A stretch of DNA of 64,000 nucleotides from Paenibacillus jilunlii. Its GTDB lineage: Bacteria; Bacillota; Bacilli; Paenibacillales; Paenibacillaceae. Shown piece after piece: positions 54,369 through 63,285 of this stretch (the first letter of the stretch is position 1; every line of letters starts with the position of its first letter). Where the stretch lies: the NCBI RefSeq assembly GCF_900102965.1, contig NZ_FNGM01000018.1:1-64000 (forward strand), written 5' to 3'. A program made the position numbers and the translations under genes. The notes beneath the pieces are model-generated. The model was not told the origin of the DNA. It saw only the letters and a list, made by a program, of their open reading frames with translations, and made no database searches.

Positions 54369-55972
54369 AACAGTACACTCTCCTTCGCTACTTCCTCTGT
54401 TCTCACCCAGACCTGATCCAGTCCGCCGCTAATCAGGCGGTGATGCTGGCCGTTGTCGATTGCTTGGTAGTCCTCCCTCTTGTGCATGCCGCGGGTCTCC
54501 GTTCTCGCCAGCGCGGAGCTGTACATCCAGCGGGCGGTCGCCGTCATGGCCTCCGCTTCACGGGCCCGTACACCTTCGGGCGTGCGCTGGATTTCCCTGC
54601 TGCGCTGCTCTTTCCAGAGCCCGTCCAGCCGCTCCAGTGAAGCGTTCAGCCCCTGCTCCGTGCGGAACAGGTTGATGTCGTAGGGCTTCACCTCCGCCTG
54701 CACCGCTGCGGTATATTCCGCTGCCCGTGCAGCCGCACCCGGCTGCACCTGCCGGTGAACCAGCGGCGAAGAAGACAGCCCGGCAGGCGTGCGGTCCGCC
54801 GCATGTCTGCCCAGGCTCGCCGCATACGCCGCCGCTCCTTCTCCGGCGAAGGAACCGGAAGACATGGCCCAGGCGGCATTGTGGCTGCCGCCGCCGGTAA
54901 AGCCGCCGCAGATCAGCTCGCGGGTCGCAGCATCTCCTGCGGCATACAAGCCCGGCACGCCCGTGCCGCAGGCTTCATCCGTGATGCGGATGCCGCCGGT
55001 GCCCCGTACCGTGCCTTCCAGCCGCAGCGTCACCGGAAAGGCATCCTTGAAGGGATTGATGCCCCGGCGGTCGAACGGCAGGAAGAAATTCGTCTGCGCC
55101 ACCCGCAGCAGCGGCTGCAGCTCCTCCGAAGCTCCGTCCAGCTTCGCGTAGACCTGCCGTCCGGCCAGCAGGTTTCGGGCAATGACGGAGCGCCCCTTCT
55201 TGGAACCGGCTCCCTCTACTACACTGCCGTCCTCATAATAGAAGCTGGCGTAGCTGTAATACGCCGTCTTCGTGACGGAAGAGAAGGTGGGGCAGATCGC
55301 ATAGGCATTGGAGAACTCCATGCCCGACAGGCTGGCCCCCGCCTCGGCGGCGAACAGGTACCCGTCGCCGGTCAGAACGTTGCAGCCCAGTGCCTTGCTG
55401 AGGAAAGCGCAGCCGCCCGTGGCAATCACCACGGCTCCCGCCTGCACACTCCAGGTCTCTCCGCTCTGGGTCTGCACCCCGGCTGCTCCGGCTACGCCGT
55501 GCTCATCAGCCAGCAGCTCCAGCACCGGGCTGTGGTCGAGAATTTTTACGCCCGCCTTCTTCACCAGCTTGCGCATCAGCCGCATATATTCCGGCCCTTG
55601 CAGGCCTCTGCGGTACTGGTTGCCCTGCTCATCCAGCGGGAACGGGTAGCCTGACACGCCCAGCCTGTTCATGTTCTCATAGGTGCGGTCCAGCACCCGG
55701 TCCATCCAGCGGTGTTCGGCCAGCTGGCCGCCCATCGTATAGCGGCTGGCCTTCGCCTCCTCACGCAGCTTCGCATCCGGCTTCACATACCAGACACCTG
55801 TACCCGAAGGTGCCGTTGCGCCGCTGGAGCCGCAGTACCCTTTATCGGCAAGAACGACCCTTGCTCCCTTGGCCGCCGCTGTAAGTGCCGCCCAGGTTCC
55901 TGCCGGTCCTCCGCCAATAACCAGCACATCCGCCGTCAGATTGAGCGTTCCCTTAAATACCGCCTGATTCAT
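54365..55972 (-). CDS. FAD-dependent oxidoreductase, fumarate reductase/AprA-like
   Basis: About 535 residues. The dinucleotide-binding fold is DVLVIGGGPAGTWAALTAAA followed by KGARVVLADKG. The succinate dehydrogenase/fumarate reductase-type segment continues with GSSGATAPSGTG. The C-terminal FAD segment is GLYAAGDAATRELICGGFTG and GGGSHNAAWAMSSG. The start is ATG 55972, eight bases after GGGGG; the ATG two codons earlier is too close. No signal peptide, so it is cytoplasmic. With the ferredoxin it resembles the AprAB pair, but its place inside an ABC importer operon suggests reduction or oxidation of the imported compound. Function is not established. Confidence 0.88.
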   Translation of the reverse strand: MNQAVFKGTLNLTADVLVIGGGPAGTWAALTAAAKGARVVLADKGYCGSSGATAPSGTGVWYVKPDAKLREEAKASRYTMGGQLAEHRWMDRVLDRTYENMNRLGVSGYPFPLDEQGNQYRRGLQGPEYMRLMRKLVKKAGVKILDHSPVLELLADEHGVAGAAGVQTQSGETWSVQAGAVVIATGGCAFLSKALGCNVLTGDGYLFAAEAGASLSGMEFSNAYAICPTFSSVTKTAYYSYASFYYEDGSVVEGAGSKKGRSVIARNLLAGRQVYAKLDGASEELQPLLRVAQTNFFLPFDRRGINPFKDAFPVTLRLEGTVRGTGGIRITDEACGTGVPGLYAAGDAATRELICGGFTGGGSHNAAWAMSSGSFAGEGAAAYAASLGRHAADRTPAGLSSSPLVHRQVQPGAAARAAEYTAAVQAEVKPYDINLFRTEQGLNASLERLDGLWKEQRSREIQRTPEGVRAREAEAMTATARWMYSSALARTETRGMHKREDYQAIDNGQHHRLISGGLDQVWVRTEEVAKESVLL

Positions 55973-55999
55973 TGTCATAGCCCCCTTGGTTTCATTAAC

Positions 56000-56884
56000 T
56001 TACCCTTGATAGCTGTCACGCCAATGCAGGAATGTGCGTTCAATGGCACGGAAAAGAGTATCGATCAGCTTGCCGACTACCGCGAAAATAAGAATGCCTA
56101 CAAAGATAACCTCTGTATTGGAATTCTGCTTCGCTTCATTAATCAGGAACCCCACGCCGGACTGTGAGCCAATCAGTTCAGCCACAACCAGTCCAATCCA
56201 GGCCACTGCCATTGACAGGCGCAGCCCCAGCAGAATGCCGGGCAGTGCCGCCGGCAGAATCAGCCTCCTAAGCTTCTGCACCGGACTGAAGCCCAGCACT
56301 TTAGCTACTTCAAACAGCTTGTTGTCCACACCCCGGATACCCATAAAGGTATTAATGTAGAGCGGGAAGAAGGAACCGCTGATGATAATGACAATCTTTG
56401 AGACTTCGCCAAAGCCGAACCACAGGATAATCAGCGGTGCAACCGCCAAATGGGGAACCAGCCGCAGCACCTGAACGCTGGGGTCCAGCAGGTATTCCGC
56501 ACTGCGGAACAAACCCGTCAGCACACCGAACAGCAAGCCAAGAATGCCGCCGATAAGAAAACCGGTACCGGCTCTGCCCATGCTGACACCCAGATGATGG
56601 GCCAGCTCACCACTCACTGTGAGTTCAGCAAAAGCAGAGAGAATCGACAGCGGCGTTGGCAGAAACTCCGGTGAGACCAGTCCGGCACTGCCGGCGAGCT
56701 GCCACACGGCAATGACTGCGGCGGGAATGGCTGCGCTGGTTCCCAAGTCGGACAAAAGCCTCTTCCTATCGGACGATGACGTTCTTACGTTCTTATATGC
56801 AGTTACGGGAGCTGTTCCGCTATAATCCCGGGCTTCCCTTACCCCCTTGGCTGTCTTGACGATCGCCTCAATTCCTTCACTCAT
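56000..56884 (-). CDS. ABC transporter permease, SsuC/TauC class (second)
   Basis: 294 residues, about six membrane spans, with a hydrophilic N-terminal 45 residues. The class motif is LSMAVAWIGLVVAELIGSQS and GVGFLINEAKQN, and the EAA-like loop is EVAKVLGFSPVQKLRRLILP. It is a paralogue of the next permease (56900-57703), with extended matching segments, so the importer is probably a heterodimer. AGGAGG precedes the ATG. It lies 16 bases from the first permease gene. Confidence 0.93.
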   Translation of the reverse strand: MSEGIEAIVKTAKGVREARDYSGTAPVTAYKNVRTSSSDRKRLLSDLGTSAAIPAAVIAVWQLAGSAGLVSPEFLPTPLSILSAFAELTVSGELAHHLGVSMGRAGTGFLIGGILGLLFGVLTGLFRSAEYLLDPSVQVLRLVPHLAVAPLIILWFGFGEVSKIVIIISGSFFPLYINTFMGIRGVDNKLFEVAKVLGFSPVQKLRRLILPAALPGILLGLRLSMAVAWIGLVVAELIGSQSGVGFLINEAKQNSNTEVIFVGILIFAVVGKLIDTLFRAIERTFLHWRDSYQG

Positions 56885-56899
56885 GGTGTATATCTCCTC

Positions 56900-57703
56900 C
56901 TATCCTTGATAGCTGTCCTGCCATCTAAGCAGACGCCGTTCAATCAGACGGACTATCGTATCACTCAGCAAACCGGCAGCCGCAAAAACAATAATACCCA
57001 CGAATACTACAGGCGTATCGGCAAATTGGCGGGCATCCGACATCATATAGCCGATTCCGGAGGTGGAGGCGATCAGTTCGGCGACTACAAGCCCCAGCCA
57101 GGAGAGTCCCAGTGACAGACGCACACCGAGCATAATGTTTGGCACCGCCGCCGGCAGTACCAGACGGATAATTTGCTTAATCCGGCTAAAGCCCAGCACC
57201 TTGGAGACCTCAAACAGCTTATTGTCAGTGCCGCGAATGCCCATGAACGTATTGATATAGACCGGAAAAAAAGCACCTTTGGCGATCAGCAGCACCTTCG
57301 ATTCCTCCCCTATGCCAAACCACAGGATGAACAGCGGCACTACCGCCAGACTGGGAATCATGCGGATCATTTGCAGCGAAGGATCGAGCAGCTTCTCCGA
57401 TTTGCGGAACAGCCCGACCAGAATCCCCAGCAGAAGTCCCAGCCCCCCGCCAAGGAGGAATCCCGACAATGCACGGACCGCGCTGATCCGCAGATTGCTC
57501 CATAGATCGCCGCTGGATGACAGCGTTACGAATGATTCGGCAATCGTATAGGGGGTCGGAAACAGCATGCCGGAGATCATTCCGTAATGCCCCAGTACCT
57601 GCCAGAGAATTAGAATGCTTCCGGGCAGCAGCAGGCCAAGTCCGGCAATGGCTGCTTTTCCCGGTCTTCCGGCGGTGCTCACCGCCGCGGCCCTTTGGGT
57701 CAT
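56900..57703 (-). CDS. ABC transporter permease, SsuC/TauC class (first)
   Basis: 267 residues with about six membrane spans, EVSKVLGFSRIKQIIRLVLP as the ATPase-contact loop, and LSLGLSWLGLVVAELIASTS then GIGYMMSDARQF. AAGGAGGG precedes the ATG. It pairs with the second permease as the likely heterodimeric channel. A 129-base gap to the ATPase gene upstream contains no clear terminator. Confidence 0.93.
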   Translation of the reverse strand: MTQRAAAVSTAGRPGKAAIAGLGLLLPGSILILWQVLGHYGMISGMLFPTPYTIAESFVTLSSSGDLWSNLRISAVRALSGFLLGGGLGLLLGILVGLFRKSEKLLDPSLQMIRMIPSLAVVPLFILWFGIGEESKVLLIAKGAFFPVYINTFMGIRGTDNKLFEVSKVLGFSRIKQIIRLVLPAAVPNIMLGVRLSLGLSWLGLVVAELIASTSGIGYMMSDARQFADTPVVFVGIIVFAAAGLLSDTIVRLIERRLLRWQDSYQG

Positions 57704-57832
57704 GAGTGCTCCCTCCTTCTTCTACATTAATATACATATATTCAGGTAAGTTAAGTCGGATATAATGCAGCAGAAACACGCTGTTTCCACATTCACAAGC
57801 AGTACTGACACCCCGCTGACAGGCCAGTTTTT

Positions 57833-58609
57833 CTAAATCCCCGCACCGTCTGTCAGCTCCAGCTCATCCACCTTTTCAAAAGCATTCAGCACCTTGAGCC
57901 GGAGCTCCTGAAAAGAATTCGTGGTTTTTTTACGCGGATACGGCAGGTCCACCGGAATAATCCTGCGAATTTGGCCCGGACGCGGCTCCAGAATGACCAC
58001 ACGGTTGCCCAGGAATACTGCTTCATCAATATCATGGGTCACAAAAATCATCGTGGTCCGGTTCCGCCGCCAGATGTCCAGCAGCACCGTCTGCATATGG
58101 GCCCGGGTGAACGCGTCCAGCGCCCCGAAAGGCTCATCCAGCAGCAGAATTTTAGGACTTCGCAGCAGCGCCCGGGCAATCGCCACACGCTGGGCCATCC
58201 CGCCGGACAGCTCGCGCGGATAGGCTTGTTCGAAGCCATTCAGCTTGACCAGCTCAATCAGCTCATCGACCTTCCGCCGGATTTCGGGTTTCCCGAGCGG
58301 CAGATCGGAGGCGATATTCTTCTCGACAGTGAGCCAAGGGAACAGCCGGTGCTCCTGAAAAATAAACCCTTTATCAATGCCCGGCCCGCCGATCTCCGCC
58401 CCCTCCAGTGTAACTCTGCCGGTATAGCCGGTGTCGAGGCCGGCAACGATGCGCAGCAGCGTGCTTTTTCCGCAGCCGCTTGGACCGATGACCGTAATGA
58501 ACTCGCCCTCCTGCACCTGAAGCTCGACATTCCGCAGCGCCTGCACCTGACCCCCTGCCGTACCAAAGCTCTTATTCAGCTGTGTGATCGACAGCAAAAT
58601 TTCTCCCAT
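57833..58609 (-). CDS. ABC transporter ATP-binding protein, SsuB/TauB class
   Basis: 258 residues. Walker [10 protein letters not shown] near residue 41, the signature [16 protein letters not shown], and Walker [17 protein letters not shown] followed by the switch His in [16 protein letters not shown]. The wording [19 protein letters not shown] is typical of the nitrate/sulfonate/taurine ATPases. AGGAGG precedes the ATG. It is the first gene of the six-gene operon. A promoter and a terminator hairpin lie upstream. Confidence 0.94.
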   Translation of the reverse strand: MGEILLSITQLNKSFGTAGGQVQALRNVELQVQEGEFITVIGPSGCGKSTLLRIVAGLDTGYTGRVTLEGAEIGGPGIDKGFIFQEHRLFPWLTVEKNIASDLPLGKPEIRRKVDELIELVKLNGFEQAYPRELSGGMAQRVAIARALLRSPKILLLDEPFGALDAFTRAHMQTVLLDIWRRNRTTMIFVTHDIDEAVFLGNRVVILEPRPGQIRRIIPVDLPYPRKKTTNSFQELRLKVLNAFEKVDELELTDGAGI

Positions 58610-58649
58610 ACCCGTTCCTCCTTCAGCTTAAATTCTCTAGGGTTGCAAC

Positions 58650-58693
58650 AAAAAAACAGAGGTCCCGTGCAGTGATTAACACGGATACCTCTG
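58650..58693 (-). terminator. Intrinsic terminator in the leader of the ABC/flavoprotein operon
   Basis: CAGAGGTatCCGTG and CACGGgACCTCTG form a 12-bp stem at 58657-58693, followed by TTTTTTT on the minus strand, about 40 bases before the ATPase gene. It follows the ArsB-like gene and also lies downstream of a good promoter (58749-58777), so it may be both a terminator for the former and an attenuator for the latter. Confidence 0.85.
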
Positions 58694-58748
58694 TTGGAAC
58701 AGTCGGCATATTTTAATTCAAAGTAAATCAATTGGAATTTGTAAATTT

Positions 58749-58777
58749 AAAATATCATCTATCTATAGCTCTGTCAA
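58749..58777 (-). promoter_or_regulatory. Promoter for the ABC/flavoprotein operon
   Basis: On the minus strand TTGACA (58777-58772), a 17-base spacer and TATTTT (58754-58749). It lies 13 bases past the stop of the ArsB-like gene and about 140 bases before the ATPase start, with the terminator hairpin in between. Confidence 0.7.
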
Positions 58778-58790
58778 CAAAAATTCACAA

Positions 58791-60074
58791 TTAGATCAGG
58801 TACCGCAGATAGATATAGAGGCTTGAGATTACTATTGACAGCAGCATCAAGGGAAAGCCCACTTTCAAGTATCTCATAAACGTGATGGGATATCCTTCTT
58901 TTGCCGCAAGGCCTGCAACTATAAGATTCGCACTCGCGCCGATCAGCGTCCCGTTCCCCCCCAGACATGCTCCAAGTGCGAGGCTCCACCACAAAGGCTC
59001 CAGGTTGTGAATGCCCAGATTGCCCATCTCCTGAATCAGAGGAATCATGGTCGCTACAAAAGGAATGTTGTCCAGAAAAGCAGAAGCTATCGCGCTCAGC
59101 CATAAAATCAGCATCGAGCTGGCTGCCAGGTTCCCGCCGGTAAGCTTCATTGCTTGCCCTGCCAGCTCTGCAATCACGCCGGTCTCTACGAGTCCAGATA
59201 CGAGCACGAACAAACCGATGAAGAAAAATATCGTCACCCACTCCACACTGGCAAAAGCCTTGTGCAGCATCTGCTCTCCTCCGGTGAGGAGAAGCAGCAG
59301 AAAGGCCCCGGCCAGCGCCACTGTCGCGGACTCCAAATGAATCGCCTGATGCAGAAAGAAGCCGAGAATCGTCAGGCCCAGCACCCAAAGGCATTTGCGC
59401 AGCAGCTTGCGGTCAGTGATCATCGCCCGCTCGTCCATCTCCATCACACTCCGCTGCAGTTCGGGCGAAGATTTCAGCTGCTTGCGGAACATGAGCAGAA
59501 ACAGCGGCAAATACGTCATGATGATGATCAGGATCACCGGAGTAAGGTTGCTGATAAATGCCATGAACGTCAGCTCCTTCACGGCGCTGCCAATCATAAT
59601 ATTCGGCGGATCTCCTATCAGCGTCGCTGTTCCGCCCACGTTAGAGGCCATAATCTGCGACAGTAGAAAGGGCAGCGGGTTAATTCGCAACTGCCTTGTA
59701 ATACTGAAAGTGATCGGTACCATCAGCAGTACGGTCGTCACATTATCGAGAAAAGCAGAGGCCAGCGCGGTAACCAGCACTAGAGCCACCAATATTCTTT
59801 TGGGCTCACCCTTGGCCAGCTTGGCCGCTTTTACCGCCACATAGCTGAACAAGCCCGTCTCTGCGGTAATCCCTACCATCATCATCATACCTGCCAGCAG
59901 CCCAAGCGTATTGAAATCAATATGCGCAAGCGCTGTTTCCTGCGGGACAATTCCCGCTGCAATCATAATCAGGGCTCCGAGCATCGCCAGAATCGTGCGG
60001 TGTACCTTCTCAGAAATAATCAATCCGTATGTAAACAAAAATATTCCTATCGCCCAAATCCCTTGCTGTTCCAT
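58791..60074 (-). CDS. ArsB/NhaD-family anion or Na+/H+ transporter
   Basis: 427 residues with about 11 hydrophobic segments in two halves (ion transporter superfamily). Paired segments such as ASAFLDNVTTVLLMVPITFS and ASAFLDNIPFVATMIPLIQE are the internal repeat with the conserved Asn. It also has SNVGGTATLIGDPPNIMIGS and GACLGGNGTLIGASANLIVA, which are typical of ArsB/NhaD and YdfA-like permeases. GGGAGG precedes the ATG. No arsenate reductase or ArsR gene adjoins, so arsenite export is not supported by context. Confidence 0.9.
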   Translation of the reverse strand: MEQQGIWAIGIFLFTYGLIISEKVHRTILAMLGALIMIAAGIVPQETALAHIDFNTLGLLAGMMMMVGITAETGLFSYVAVKAAKLAKGEPKRILVALVLVTALASAFLDNVTTVLLMVPITFSITRQLRINPLPFLLSQIMASNVGGTATLIGDPPNIMIGSAVKELTFMAFISNLTPVILIIIMTYLPLFLLMFRKQLKSSPELQRSVMEMDERAMITDRKLLRKCLWVLGLTILGFFLHQAIHLESATVALAGAFLLLLLTGGEQMLHKAFASVEWVTIFFFIGLFVLVSGLVETGVIAELAGQAMKLTGGNLAASSMLILWLSAIASAFLDNIPFVATMIPLIQEMGNLGIHNLEPLWWSLALGACLGGNGTLIGASANLIVAGLAAKEGYPITFMRYLKVGFPLMLLSIVISSLYIYLRYLI

Positions 60075-60183
60075 AATACCTCCCGTTCAAATTCGTATTG
60101 CAGTGGTATACAATGTTAAAGCAGACTTTTAATACAATCAACCTTTGTAGGTTAAGCATCGAAATTTCATGGAATAAGGACTT

Positions 60184-60440
60184 TACAGATTGAACTTGAA
60201 TCTGCAGTCTTCATTATGAATAAGTAGATTTGTAGCATGACTGCACTTCGTGCAATAGAATGTTTAATATTGTGCGTCGAATCGCATTCTGCTGTATTTC
60301 GTGCAACAGATTACCGGTTTTGGCGTCAAAAACAGCTTATCCAGAGAATTCTAATGTACAGAGTACAATAGATTGTGCTTTTCGGCCGATTTATGGATCA
60401 TCTGCTGCATAAAGTGCAATAGCAGACTAGTTTTGACCTG
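60184..60440. repeat. Cluster of short palindromes (TGCACTTCGTGCA type)
   Basis: It starts with ACAGATTGAACTTG, the opening of the 228-bp dispersed repeats, but then contains four small hairpins about 50 bases apart. They are CTGCACTTCGTGCAATAG (60241), CTGCTGTATTTCGTGCAACAG (60290), TGTACAGAGTACAATAG (60355) and CTGCTGCATAAAGTGCAATAG (60403). The gap 60075-60522 holds no gene. Confidence 0.7.
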
Positions 60441-60522
60441 ATTGGAAAGATACCATTAATCCGTTTAAATGCAGCCCAACTTAATGTGAGTGGTTGTGAT
60501 TATTAATTTTACACTCTATTCC

Positions 60523-61860
60523 TTATTGCATTCTAAGGCCCGCCGGCTCCTTGAACGCCATCAGCTTCCCTTTGCTCTGCACAATAATCATTCCGCTCTC
60601 CAGCAGGGTAGGTCCAAACACTCGGCCTGAGGTTTGCAGCTGTAGGACAGGCTTCGCTGTAAGGAGATTAATCGCCACCAGCTTCCCGGAGGGCTCGGCC
60701 AGATACATGCCGTGACCCAGCAGGTCAAATCTGGCAATCTGTCCGCCTGAGGGATACGGCACCGGTGACTGATTAGCCGTCTTTATACCGTAAACAGCCT
60801 GAGCATTGCTGAAAAACACTCTTCCGTCATATGGACCTGCGGCGTAGTCCAGGGACAACCCGCTGGACGACGCAGTGTATTTAACCGCTTTGACTTTGGA
60901 AGGATCGGCCTCCAGAGGATAACTGTACAAGCTGTTCCCTTCCTCGATATAAATCTGACCGCCGAGAAGCCAGGCCCTGCCCCCGCTGCTGATCACTCCG
61001 TTTACGGGCTCGGGATTGACCGGGTCGATCTTTTTCGGGTTATACTCTACTGTCTTTATCCGTTTGCCGGTTTTGGCATCCAAGCTGTCCAGAGTAGTCA
61101 AGGGTACCAGATCCATCAGATTGCTCAGCCGCTGAGACAACACTGTTCCATTCGCCGCCGTTAGCGGAAGAGCCTGGTTGTCCGCTTCCCATAGATGTTT
61201 GCCTGTTGTCCGGTCAAAGGCATGCAGCACCATATACGTGTAAACCCCGGACGACGAATTCTGGGCAAATACCAGGTTACCTTGGAACACCAGCGGGGAA
61301 AATAATGTTTCGCTGTAGTTGTCCTTCCAGAGAAATTTGCCGTCCCCGAGACGGAAAGCCATGATATCACTGTCCGCAGCATACAGCTGGTCCTGATCAA
61401 TGCTCAGCTTGCCTTTGGCTTTGACAGTGGAACTCCATTTATTCCGTCCTGTGTCGGCATACACGGCATATATCGTCCCGCCCTGTGAGCGGGCATAGAC
61501 TACCCCCTTCTGATAGAGCAGCGGGCCGAGAAGCTTGGCCCCATATTTCCAGGCCACCTTCCCCGTCTGCGCATTGATTGCTACGGCCTGCCCCTTCTGA
61601 AGGACATAAACCTTACCGCCTCCGGCAACCGCAGATCCCTGATTTACGGTGTCATAATCGGCTGCTGCCTTTACATCCATGGCATGGGTCCAGACCGTTT
61701 TGACAACAGGAGTCGTAGCGGTCCAGTCATAATCACTGTTATTTCCTACGTAAGAGGTATGCGAATCAGCCCAAGCTGAATGTACGGAGCACGGCGCAAA
61801 CAACAGGCTTAATCCAGCAGTGATAGCCCAGACCCTCCTTCTGATCTGTAATTTTTTCAT
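60523..61860 (-). CDS. Exported PQQ-like beta-propeller repeat protein
   Basis: About 445 residues from ATG 61860, eight bases after AGGAGG. The signal peptide runs through residues 1-33 (KKLQIRRRVWAITAGLSLLF). The mature protein has WD40/PQQ-type blade repeats: YVLQKGQAVAINAQTGKVAW, TIYAVYADTGRNKWSS, MVLHAFDRTTGKHLWEA and TTLDSLDAKTGKRIKT, each ending in the DxxTGKxxW pattern. Such propellers are scaffolds or sensors at the cell surface, and no enzymatic residues for a PQQ dehydrogenase are evident. Function is unknown. Confidence 0.85.
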   Translation of the reverse strand: MKKLQIRRRVWAITAGLSLLFAPCSVHSAWADSHTSYVGNNSDYDWTATTPVVKTVWTHAMDVKAAADYDTVNQGSAVAGGGKVYVLQKGQAVAINAQTGKVAWKYGAKLLGPLLYQKGVVYARSQGGTIYAVYADTGRNKWSSTVKAKGKLSIDQDQLYAADSDIMAFRLGDGKFLWKDNYSETLFSPLVFQGNLVFAQNSSSGVYTYMVLHAFDRTTGKHLWEADNQALPLTAANGTVLSQRLSNLMDLVPLTTLDSLDAKTGKRIKTVEYNPKKIDPVNPEPVNGVISSGGRAWLLGGQIYIEEGNSLYSYPLEADPSKVKAVKYTASSSGLSLDYAAGPYDGRVFFSNAQAVYGIKTANQSPVPYPSGGQIARFDLLGHGMYLAEPSGKLVAINLLTAKPVLQLQTSGRVFGPTLLESGMIIVQSKGKLMAFKEPAGLRMQ

Positions 61861-62053
61861 CAAGTAGTCCTCCTTATGGATGAGCTATACATATCACTTT
61901 ACACTAAAGCCAGTATAACTCACACCTCTCAATTCAATAATTTTCCACTCCTCTCTCCCCTGCCCAAAATCCCGTGGATGAAAACGGTAAAATCCAATAC
62001 ACTAAACCTAAGCAAATCTTCCATTCCGCGCATTAACAAACTTACGTTCATAT

Positions 62054-62089
62054 ACTTACATTTTGTAAGTTGTTATGATACAATAACTT
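62054..62089 (+). promoter_or_regulatory. Promoter with two abutting palindromes upstream of the LLM oxidoreductase gene
   Basis: ACTTACATTTTGTAAGT (62054-62070) is a perfect palindrome. AAGTTGTTAT and AATAACTT (62067-62089) form a second, imperfect one. TTACAT (62056) and TACAAT (62079) are spaced 17 bases and make a promoter overlapped by both. In the 309-base gap 61861-62169 nothing else is seen. Confidence 0.65.
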
Positions 62090-62169
62090 GTATTCCTCCT
62101 TTACGGACTAGCATACGGGCAAACTGCTCATCATGAGGTATTATTCTGAATAACAAGGGGTTATAAAAG

Positions 62170-63273
62170 ATGGACAATCACACGAAAGAACAAGTGCCGG
62201 AATTTGAATTTGGCCTGTACACATTAGGGGATATCGTAACTGACTGCCATACAGGGCAGCGGATCAGCCCTCAGCAGCGGATGAAAGAGATCATTGAGGC
62301 GGCCAAGCTGGCCGATGAAGCGGGGCTTGATGTGTTTGGGGTGGGTGAGCATCACCGGCTGGATTTTATCATTTCCTCCGTTCCGGTGGTGCTGGCCGCC
62401 ATTTCCCAGGTGACCAGGCGGATCAAGCTGACCAGTGCGACAACGGTGCTGAGCACGATCGACCCTGTGCGGGTCTTTGAGGATTTCGCCACCCTGGACC
62501 TGCTGTCCGGCGGCCGGGCGGAAATCATTTCCGGCCGGGGTGCTTTTCTGGAGTCCTTTCCGCTGTTCGGGTATGACATGGAGGACTACAAGCAGCTTTT
62601 TACCGAGAATCTGGAGCTGCTGCTGCAGCTGAACCAGCGTGAAGTGATGAACTGGCAGGGGAATTTCCGCTCTCCGCTGAAGAATGCGGAAATAGCTCCA
62701 CGCCCTTTACAGCATAAGCTTCCCCTCTGGGTCGGCATCGGCGGCTCCGCCGACAGCGCTGCACAAGCCGGAAGCCTCGGCGTCGGCATGGCGATCGCCA
62801 TTCTCAGCGGCAGTCCGGAGCCCTTCCAGAACCTTGCCGATACCTACCGCCGGAACGGAGCTGAAGCTGGACATGCCGCAGCAGACCTGAAGATCGCTAT
62901 CACCAGCCATGGTTATATTGCCAAAACCTCACAGCAGGCGCTGGATGAATATTACCCTTACTATTATAGCTACCGCAATGCCATCAGTCCGCACCCCGGC
63001 CAGGAATACCGTGTCTCGCGCAGTGATTTTGGCCGTTTCGTATCGCCTGTCAATACACTGGCTGTCGGCAGCCCGCAGCAGATTGTCGAAAAGATTCTCT
63101 ACCAGCATGAGCTGTTCGGCCATAACCGCTTCATGACCCAGCTCGATATCGGCGGTCTTCCGTATGCCAAGGTGGCAGCCGCTATTGAACTGCTGGCCAC
63201 CGAGGTAGCTCCGGTTGTGCGGCGGGAAATTGCGAAGAAGAACAGCGGCATCTCTCCCGCGCGTGGACTTTGA
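62170..63273 (+). CDS. LLM-class flavin-dependent oxidoreductase (luciferase-like)
   Basis: 367 residues. Bacterial luciferase-like TIM barrel: EFGLYTLGDIVTDCHTGQ, AKLADEAGLDVFGVGEHHRL, SATTVLSTIDPVRVFEDFAT, LLSGGRAEIISGRGAFLESF, and LPLWVGIGGSADSAAQAGSL. It needs reduced FMN from a partner, and a flavin reductase gene lies 12 bases away in convergent orientation. The substrate is unknown; related proteins oxidise alkanes, alkanesulfonates or similar compounds. An AAGGGG-type site precedes the ATG. Confidence 0.9.
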   Translation: MDNHTKEQVPEFEFGLYTLGDIVTDCHTGQRISPQQRMKEIIEAAKLADEAGLDVFGVGEHHRLDFIISSVPVVLAAISQVTRRIKLTSATTVLSTIDPVRVFEDFATLDLLSGGRAEIISGRGAFLESFPLFGYDMEDYKQLFTENLELLLQLNQREVMNWQGNFRSPLKNAEIAPRPLQHKLPLWVGIGGSADSAAQAGSLGVGMAIAILSGSPEPFQNLADTYRRNGAEAGHAAADLKIAITSHGYIAKTSQQALDEYYPYYYSYRNAISPHPGQEYRVSRSDFGRFVSPVNTLAVGSPQQIVEKILYQHELFGHNRFMTQLDIGGLPYAKVAAAIELLATEVAPVVRREIAKKNSGISPARGL

Positions 63274-63285
63274 ACACCGTAATAT

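Noticed and set aside
58791-60074. Arsenite efflux pump ArsB
   Set aside because: The fold family fits, but there is no arsR or arsC and NhaD-like permeases look the same, so only the superfamily is claimed.
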